Origin: an uncultured Lachnospiraceae bacterium | Lineage (GTDB): Bacteria; Bacillota_A; Clostridia; Lachnospirales; Lachnospiraceae | Reading direction: 5' to 3' | Assembly: GCA_902795715.1 (NCBI GenBank) | Contig: CADBME010000321.1 | Coordinates: forward strand, 1-18,048 | DNA: 18,048 nucleotides | Part shown: piece by piece, positions 14,456-18,048 of the stretch | Layout: each line of letters starts with the position of its first letter | Numbering within the stretch: the stretch's first letter is position 1 | Position numbers and translations under genes: made by a program | Notes under the pieces: model-generated | What the model saw: only the letters and a program-made list of their open reading frames with translations | Told to the model about the DNA's origin: nothing | Databases searched by the model: none

Positions 14456-15094
14456 CTATTTTTCGGCCTGTCGGTTGAAGATCTTCATTATGGCTGCTTC
14501 AAGGCTGCCAAACTCTGCGCCGAGAATCCTCTCGGTATGACAGATGAATGCAAACCTTTTCCTTTCTATCTGCCCGGGATCTGTCATGGCAAGAGAGTCA
14601 AAAGCAGTGGCTGCATAGGTCATGATCATCTCCGCAGCCTCAGCTGGATACATGCAATCAAAAATACCGCTTTCATTCCCTTCTTCGATTAATTCGGCGA
14701 TGAGAGGGGCAACCCCCTCAAGAAGCCTTTCCTGCATCTTCTGATGGAGCAGTGCGTTCTGAGGTTTGTGAATCTGCTCTAATACTTCGGCGCCTGCTCC
14801 GGAATCGATATTCAGGGAAATTACCGCAGCTGACAACCGTTCAAGAAGGGGAAGGGACTGGTTGGATACCACCATCTTAGCCTTGCTTATGGATTCACGA
14901 GTCATCCTTTCTACCAGGGCATCGAGAATCTCTTCCTTTGATCCGAAATGATGGTAGAGGGTTCCACGGGCAATCCCAATCTTCCGGATGATATCGTTGG
15001 TGCTGGCGTGATCGAAGCCTTTCTCCGCAAATAGAACTTCTGCCACATCCAGTATTTCGTTTTTTCTCTCTTCAGCTGATTTTACAGTTCTCAT
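14456..15094 (-). CDS. TetR/AcrR family transcriptional repressor
   Basis: A 212-residue regulator, normal TetR length. The N-terminal DNA-binding domain covers residues ~10-57: RKNEILDVAEVLFAEKGF, then the HTH STNDIIRKIGIARGTLYHHF (residues 31-50) with the family-typical GTLYHHFGSKEEIL. The rest is the all-helical ligand/dimerisation domain, whose ligand cannot be predicted. I place the start at ATG 15094: AAGGA lies about 10 nt upstream, and upstream in-frame starts (ATG at 15139, TTG at 15148) lie inside the operator and downstream of or at the predicted transcription start. Regulation is visible: a strong promoter overlaps a long palindromic operator, and the same operator core precedes the MFS-ABC operon, so it should repress itself and the exporters. 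It stands upstream of the exporter operon on the same strand. Confidence 0.9.
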   Translation of the reverse strand: MRTVKSAEERKNEILDVAEVLFAEKGFDHASTNDIIRKIGIARGTLYHHFGSKEEILDALVERMTRESISKAKMVVSNQSLPLLERLSAAVISLNIDSGAGAEVLEQIHKPQNALLHQKMQERLLEGVAPLIAELIEEGNESGIFDCMYPAEAAEMIMTYAATAFDSLAMTDPGQIERKRFAFICHTERILGAEFGSLEAAIMKIFNRQAEK

Positions 15095-15104
15095 TGATAT
15101 ATCA

Positions 15105-15131
15105 TCCTTTAAATCCTTTAAATCCTTTAAA
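15105..15131 (-). repeat. Three perfect 9-bp tandem repeats in the tetR leader
   Basis: On the plus strand TCCTTTAAA is repeated three times without change (15105-15113, 15114-15122, 15123-15131). Read on the tetR strand each copy is TTTAAAGGA and supplies an AAAGGA Shine-Dalgarno-like core, so three SD-like cores stand in a row, the last about 10 nt before ATG 15094. Copy number change by slippage would move or add SD-like sites without changing the reading frame. Confidence 0.85.
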
Positions 15132-15133
15132 AA

Positions 15134-15164
15134 TAGCATTACCGACAAGTTGTCGGTAATGCTA
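15134..15164. promoter_or_regulatory. 31-bp perfect palindromic operator at the tetR promoter
   Basis: TAGCATTACCGACAA is mirrored exactly around G15149. The inner TACCGACA-AGT-TGTCGGTA (15140-15158) has the same arms as the operator at 14286-14304. It overlaps the last base of the tetR -10 element and the predicted start of transcription, the classical layout for autorepression. Confidence 0.88.
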
Positions 15165-15192
15165 AGATAACATACTTTCCATCTATTGTCAA
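15164..15192 (-). promoter_or_regulatory. tetR promoter
   Basis: On the minus strand a perfect -35 TTGACA (complement of 15187-15192) and TATCTT (complement of 15164-15169) are separated by 17 bp. Transcription would start at about 15157, inside the palindromic operator, giving a 5' leader of about 60 nt that contains the 9-bp repeats. Confidence 0.75.
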
Positions 15193-15235
15193 ATAATCTT
15201 TTTTATTTACTACATAAATGTACAGGAAAAAAGTT

Positions 15236-15264
15236 TTGTAGTATAACCTGTGGTATTATATAAT
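15236..15264 (+). promoter_or_regulatory. Promoter of the iron-sulfur flavoprotein gene
   Basis: TTGTAG (15236-15241) and a perfect TATAAT (15259-15264) with 17-bp spacing form a good sigma-A-type promoter. Transcription would start near 15271, giving a leader of about 125 nt before ATG 15396, unusually long for a simple gene. Confidence 0.7.
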
Positions 15265-15315
15265 AATTAATAGACACAAATCGGAAACATTCTGAACCAC
15301 TAATAAGGGTAGTCG

Positions 15316-15371
15316 TTTTTGCAGGCAGGTCCGGGCCGGGTTATCGGTCTTTAAGGCCCTAAATGCAAAAA
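15316..15371 (+). promoter_or_regulatory. Structured 5' leader, possible regulatory RNA element
   Basis: TTTTTGCA (15316-15323) pairs perfectly with TGCAAAAA (15364-15371), enclosing GGGCC (15333-15337) that pairs with GGCCC (15355-15359), and an alternative small CCG/CGG stem (15336-15338/15345-15347). The folded block ends 10 nt before the SD AAAGGA (15381-15386). I do not recognise the consensus of FMN, TPP, fluoride, ZTP or preQ1 riboswitches in it. It may be a cis-regulatory RNA or a chance fold. Confidence 0.35.
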
Positions 15372-15395
15372 ACAGATAAGAAAGGATTTCGGAAA

Positions 15396-16022
15396 ATGAA
15401 TAAGATACTGTTACTGAATGGCAGTCCGCATGCTCATGGATGTACCGCAACGGCACTGGATGAAATGATAAAAGTCTTTGAGAGTGAAGGGATAAAAACA
15501 GACTTGATCCATGTCGGAAATAAAAATGTTCGGGGATGTATAGCCTGTGGTCGTTGTGAGGAACTTGGAAAATGTGTATTTGATGATCTGGTTAACGAGA
15601 TCGCGCCAAAGTTTGAAGAAGCGGATGGACTGGTTGTCGGCAGTCCTGTGTATTACGGTTCTCCCAACTCGACCCTGATTGCTTGTCTGGACCGTCTCTT
15701 TTATAGCACAGCATTCTCCAAACATATGAAAGTGGGCGCGGCACTTGTGAGTTGCAGGAGAGGGGGAAATACAGCCTCTTTTGATGTTCTCAACAAGTAT
15801 TTTACCATAAGCGGGATGCCGGTCGCTTCCTCTACCTACTGGAATCAGGTCCACGGTTTTTCTGCAGAGGATGTAAAAAAGGATTTGGAAGGCCTTCAGA
15901 CCATGAGGAATCTTGCCCGGAACATGGTATTTATGATTCGGGCTATTGCTGATGCAAAAGACAAGTATGGGCTTCCGCAAGTGGAACAGGATCATTTCAC
16001 CAGTTTTCCGGACGGGAAATAA
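15396..16022 (+). CDS. Iron-sulfur flavoprotein / NAD(P)H-dependent FMN reductase-like (flavodoxin fold)
   Basis: A 208-residue flavodoxin-fold protein. The N-terminal strand and FMN phosphate loop is KILLLNGSPHAHGCTATA (residues 3-20), and GSPVYYGSPNST is the second FMN-contacting loop. Between them C48-x2-C51-x2-C54-x5-C60 (CIACGRCEELGKC) matches the compact cysteine motif of archaeal and clostridial iron-sulfur flavoproteins that hold a [4Fe-4S] cluster next to FMN. Such proteins move electrons between ferredoxin or NAD(P)H and small acceptors such as O2, peroxide or quinones; the substrate here is unknown. ATG 15396 is preferred (AAAGGA about 9 nt upstream) over the in-frame ATG at 15363, which lies inside the leader hairpin. 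The isomerase-like gene follows after 66 nt, probably in the same transcript. Confidence 0.85.
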   Translation: MNKILLLNGSPHAHGCTATALDEMIKVFESEGIKTDLIHVGNKNVRGCIACGRCEELGKCVFDDLVNEIAPKFEEADGLVVGSPVYYGSPNSTLIACLDRLFYSTAFSKHMKVGAALVSCRRGGNTASFDVLNKYFTISGMPVASSTYWNQVHGFSAEDVKKDLEGLQTMRNLARNMVFMIRAIADAKDKYGLPQVEQDHFTSFPDGK

Positions 16023-16088
16023 GTGATCGATAGAACTACGGGCAAATAGAAGCATAATAAATGATTCGTATTAGGGAGGTGTAAACGA

Positions 16089-16550
16089 ATGAAAATTGCA
16101 ATGGCTAACGATCATGCCGGAACATCCATGAAGAATGAGATTAAGGCCTATCTGGAAGAACAGGGTCATGAAGTGGTTGATTTCGGAACTTACGATGAGG
16201 AATCCTGTGATCTGTCTGATTTTGTCCTGCCTGCAGCCCTGGCTGTTGCGAAAGGGGAATGCGACAGGGGTATTTTTGTGGACGGCGTGGGTTACGGCAG
16301 TGCCATGATTGCCAATAAAGTTAACGGGATCTATGCCTGTGTCTGCCAGGATCCCTTCTGTGCCCAGCTGGCCCGTCAGCATAATGACGCAAATGTCCTT
16401 TGCCTGGGTGCCAAGATTATAGGCGGGATGATTGCCATGGAAATCGTAAAGACATACATGTCGACTGATGCCCTGACCGCAGACAAATACGTCCGTCGTG
16501 TGAAGAAGGTCCAAAAGATCAATGACGATCACTGTGTACCGGTCAGATAA
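16089..16550 (+). CDS. RpiB/LacA/LacB-family sugar-phosphate isomerase homologue lacking the catalytic Cys
   Basis: A 153-residue protein of family length. Family features are ANDHAGTSMK at residues 6-15 (DHAG phosphate/substrate loop), DFGTYDEESCDLSDF (31-45), ANKVNGIYACVCQDPFCAQL and ARQHNDANVLCLGAKIIGG. RpiB and LacAB interconvert aldose and ketose phosphates, in RpiB with an active-site Cys in CGTG. Here that stretch reads VDGVGYGS: Asp65 replaces the Cys, and the alternative Glu used by some actinobacterial RpiB (after GNG) is Ser71. So canonical ribose-5-phosphate isomerase activity is doubtful. It could act on another sugar phosphate (erythrulose- or tetrulose-phosphate-type isomerases belong to this family) or have lost catalysis. 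The SD GGGAGGTG precedes ATG 16089. A strong terminator follows the gene. Confidence 0.85.
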   Translation: MKIAMANDHAGTSMKNEIKAYLEEQGHEVVDFGTYDEESCDLSDFVLPAALAVAKGECDRGIFVDGVGYGSAMIANKVNGIYACVCQDPFCAQLARQHNDANVLCLGAKIIGGMIAMEIVKTYMSTDALTADKYVRRVKKVQKINDDHCVPVR

Positions 16551-16609
16551 AAGGACGCGAATGGTGAAAATAGAGTGGTAATGTATGACACAATAAACTG
16601 AATAAAAAG

Positions 16610-16653
16610 GCCTTCAAATATCCATGATCAAGTGGAATTTGAAGGCTTTTTTT
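16610..16653 (+). terminator. Strong, probably bidirectional, intrinsic terminator
   Basis: GCCTTCAAAT (16610-16619) pairs perfectly with ATTTGAAGGC (16637-16646); an inner TCCA/TGGA extends the stem past a one-base bulge. Seven Ts follow (16647-16653), and AATAAAAA precedes the stem, so it can also stop minus-strand transcription from the convergent DUF956 gene. Confidence 0.88.
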
Positions 16654-16676
16654 CTGGTTTTTTTATATCTTTCATC

Positions 16677-17087
16677 TCATTTTGCAAACAGTCTTTTCAC
16701 TCGTTTGATTATAACATCCCATATAGTCAGAGACCGTCTCATCCGATCCCCGGGAATATATTTATTGATTGCTTTAAGAACTTTCTTAGGTTCTTTACAG
16801 GCAAAGGTGAAATCGCCGCTTGATTTTGTCATCAGGGCAAAACGGGGAATGTAGCGTCCGCCGAAGAGGACAGAGGCGGCTACCATATCTACTTCTTCCC
16901 AGGGAATCTGGATATAGTCGTGGACATCCCTGTCATTGTAATACTCAAAAGCTTTGTCTCCGATCATGATTTGCCCGTATGAATTGATTCCCAGGAAGGA
17001 GGTGCCTTTGGCTGTGAGATCCACGCTTGTGTTCATGGATTGGACCAGACCCTGCTCTTTCTTTGTTTTTCCTTTTTTAACTGCCAT
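16677..17087 (-). CDS. DUF956 family protein (ManO-like)
   Basis: A 136-residue cytoplasmic protein. The body from NTSVDLTAKGTSFLG through GQIMIGDKAFEYYNDRDVHD, IQIPWEEVDMVAASVLFGG and FTFACKEPKKVLKAI matches DUF956, a family found almost only beside mannose-family PTS operons of Firmicutes (manO of lactic acid bacteria). Its biochemical role is not established; a regulatory or accessory role for the PTS is usually assumed. ATG 17087 gives an extra basic N-terminal stretch (AVKKGKTKKEQGL) compared with what I remember of other members. The SD is weak, with GAAGAAAG directly before the start. It lies downstream of the EIID gene on the same strand, behind a terminator hairpin, so expression may depend on partial read-through. 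Confidence 0.85.
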   Translation of the reverse strand: MAVKKGKTKKEQGLVQSMNTSVDLTAKGTSFLGINSYGQIMIGDKAFEYYNDRDVHDYIQIPWEEVDMVAASVLFGGRYIPRFALMTKSSGDFTFACKEPKKVLKAINKYIPGDRMRRSLTIWDVIIKRVKRLFAK

Positions 17088-17132
17088 GCTTTCTTCGTCG
17101 CCTTTCTCATCCTGATCTGAAAATAAAAGCAA

Positions 17133-17158
17133 AAAAGCCCGGATGACTCCGGGCTTTT
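17133..17158 (-). terminator. Terminator between the EIID gene and the DUF956 gene
   Basis: AAAAGCCCGGA (17133-17143) and TCCGGGCTTTT (17148-17158) form an 11-bp GC-rich stem with a TGAC loop. On the minus strand it is followed by TTTTGCTTTTATTTTC, an interrupted T-tract. It lies 12 nt after the EIID stop and before DUF956, which suggests leaky termination that lowers DUF956 expression. Confidence 0.82.
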
Positions 17159-17170
17159 GTAATCTGCAGA

Positions 17171-18048
17171 TTATAATAATCCTACAAGATGTCCTAAAAT
17201 ACCAACAATGAACAAAGCGATGATGATAATGATAGGAGATACATTCTTCTTTAACAGCCACATGCAAAGCAGTGTAAGAAGTAAGGGAACAAATCCCGGA
17301 ATCAGGGAGTTCAGGTTGTCCTGAAGGGTTGTAACCTTAACAATGGTTGGTTCCAGTGTCGCTCCTGCAGCATACTGTGCCAAAGCCTGATGGATTGCTT
17401 CTGTTCCTTCAGGAAGCTTAGCCCAGTCAATGAAATTCGGAGAATCCGCTGTGATGGTAGATACCGGAATAACAAAATTGATACTTACCCATCGTTCTAC
17501 CAGTGCGCCAAGTACAAACATACCGAGGATGGAAGCCCCCTTGGTGATCTTACCCAGCAGTCCGCCGGAAAGGTCCTTGGTAATCTCGGTTCCAACCTTG
17601 TAACCAAACTCCTGTGTATACCACATGAAGGCATAACGGATTACGTTCCAGAGTACGAAGAAAAGGACTGGTCCCAGAAGGCTTCCGGTCAGGGCAAGCG
17701 ATGCGCCCAGAGCACCGAGGATAGGACGTGCGGTAAACCAGAATACAGGATCGCCGACACCGGCCAGCGGGCCCATCATACCAACCTTAACACCCTGGAT
17801 AGCCTGATCTTCCACCGGTGCACCGTTGGCACGGTCTTCCTCCAGAGCCAGGGTAACCCCCAGAATAGGGGATGCTACATAAGGATGGGTATTAAAGAAC
17901 TCCAGATGTCTCTTGAGAGCAGCAGACTGCTCTTCTTTTGTAGTATATAATTTTTTGATTGCCGGGATCATCGCGAAAGCCCAGCCACCATTCTGCATAC
18001 GCTCATAGTTCCAGGAACCCTGAAGGAAAGTAGAACGCAAACAAACGG
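17171..18048 (-). CDS. manZ: PTS mannose/fructose/sorbose-family EIID subunit, 5' end outside window
   Basis: About 292 residues are visible; the frame continues past base 18048, so the first residues are missing. The TTG at 18038-18040 is an internal Leu. Family features are FLQGSWNYERMQNGGWAF near the N-terminus, MIPAIKKLY, HLEFFNTHPYVASPILG, LEEDRANG and GVKVGMMGPLAGVGDPVFWF, all typical of EIID (ManZ-type). EIID forms the sugar channel together with EIIC in the membrane while EIIAB carries phosphate. Several hydrophobic segments follow, with a C-terminal helix (SPIIIIIALFIVGILGHLVGLL). The rest of the operon should lie to the right, outside the window. The exact sugar (mannose, fructose, sorbose, N-acetylgalactosamine) is not readable from this subunit, so the symbol denotes the family. 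Confidence 0.9.
   Translation of the reverse strand, partial: VCLRSTFLQGSWNYERMQNGGWAFAMIPAIKKLYTTKEEQSAALKRHLEFFNTHPYVASPILGVTLALEEDRANGAPVEDQAIQGVKVGMMGPLAGVGDPVFWFTARPILGALGASLALTGSLLGPVLFFVLWNVIRYAFMWYTQEFGYKVGTEITKDLSGGLLGKITKGASILGMFVLGALVERWVSINFVIPVSTITADSPNFIDWAKLPEGTEAIHQALAQYAAGATLEPTIVKVTTLQDNLNSLIPGFVPLLLTLLCMWLLKKNVSPIIIIIALFIVGILGHLVGLL

Noticed and set aside
15137..15148. Upstream starts for the TetR gene (TTG 15148, ATG 15139)
   Set aside because: Both lie inside the 31-bp operator and have no SD; ATG 15094 fits normal TetR length and has an AAGGA.
15316..15371. FMN riboswitch before the flavoprotein
   Set aside because: The conserved FMN-element sequence blocks are absent; only generic pairing is visible.
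15411..16055. 214-codon minus-strand frame opposite the iron-sulfur flavoprotein
   Set aside because: The plus-strand gene has clear FMN and Fe-S motifs, a promoter and an SD; the antisense translation has no family pattern.
1..18048. Phage defence system, CRISPR array or mobile element
   Set aside because: No Cas, transposase, integrase, restriction or toxin-antitoxin motif and no spaced repeats were seen. The ADP-ribosylglycohydrolase alone is not evidence of a defence locus, although its upstream context is outside the window.

Overview
The window looks like a chromosomal segment of a strictly anaerobic, low-to-mid GC Gram-positive bacterium of the Clostridia, possibly Lachnospiraceae-like. 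The support is strong GGAGG-type ribosome binding sites, an asrABC anaerobic sulfite reductase operon, a mannose-family PTS gene with its DUF956 partner, an iron-sulfur flavoprotein, and hairpin-plus-T terminators. The genus cannot be fixed from sequence reading alone. I see no tRNA, rRNA, CRISPR array or intact insertion sequence.

Positions 1-1280 are debris-like. An ADP-ribosylglycohydrolase (5' end outside the window) runs out of frame into a decayed scrap of an alkyl/aryl sulfatase (about 1013-1279) that keeps only a piece of the dimerisation domain and the extreme C-terminus. A Crp/Fnr-family regulator follows (1333-2046).

Positions 2047-10026 form the metabolic core. A 221-bp intergenic region rich in palindromes contains a hairpin at 2155-2184 that reads both as an intrinsic terminator and as a Crp/Fnr-type site. 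Then come asrA, asrB and asrC (siroheme sulfite reductase), a cytoplasmic NasA/NarB-like molybdopterin oxidoreductase with an active-site Cys, a 16-Cys polyferredoxin, an NAD(P)H-dependent flavoprotein and a TDT (TehA/SLAC1-type) anion transporter. Tight spacing, including two ATGA overlaps, suggests one transcription unit. My working model is a cytoplasmic oxyanion reduction module. The Mo enzyme would make nitrite (or another oxyanion), AsrABC would take siroheme-dependent six-electron reduction to ammonium or sulfide, the ferredoxin and flavoprotein would deliver electrons from NAD(P)H, and the TDT protein would move the anion. The neighbouring Crp/Fnr protein is the candidate regulator. 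The substrate is inferred, not seen.

Positions 10027-15164 hold an export module on the minus strand: a TetR repressor gene, then an MFS exporter, a two-domain FtsX-type ABC permease and its MacB/LolD-like ATPase. Two matching operators (TACCGACA-N3-TGTCGGTA) sit at the tetR promoter and in front of the MFS gene, giving a clear autoregulated repressor-efflux circuit. The tetR leader carries three perfect 9-bp tandem repeats, and the tetR-MFS gap holds a hairpin and a possible 29-codon ORF.

Positions 15165-16653 hold a well-formed sigma-A-type promoter, a structured 5' leader, an iron-sulfur flavoprotein and an RpiB/LacAB-type isomerase homologue that lacks the usual catalytic Cys, ending in a strong terminator. 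Positions 16677-18048 (minus strand) hold a DUF956 gene and the 3' part of a mannose-family PTS EIID gene, separated by a terminator hairpin.
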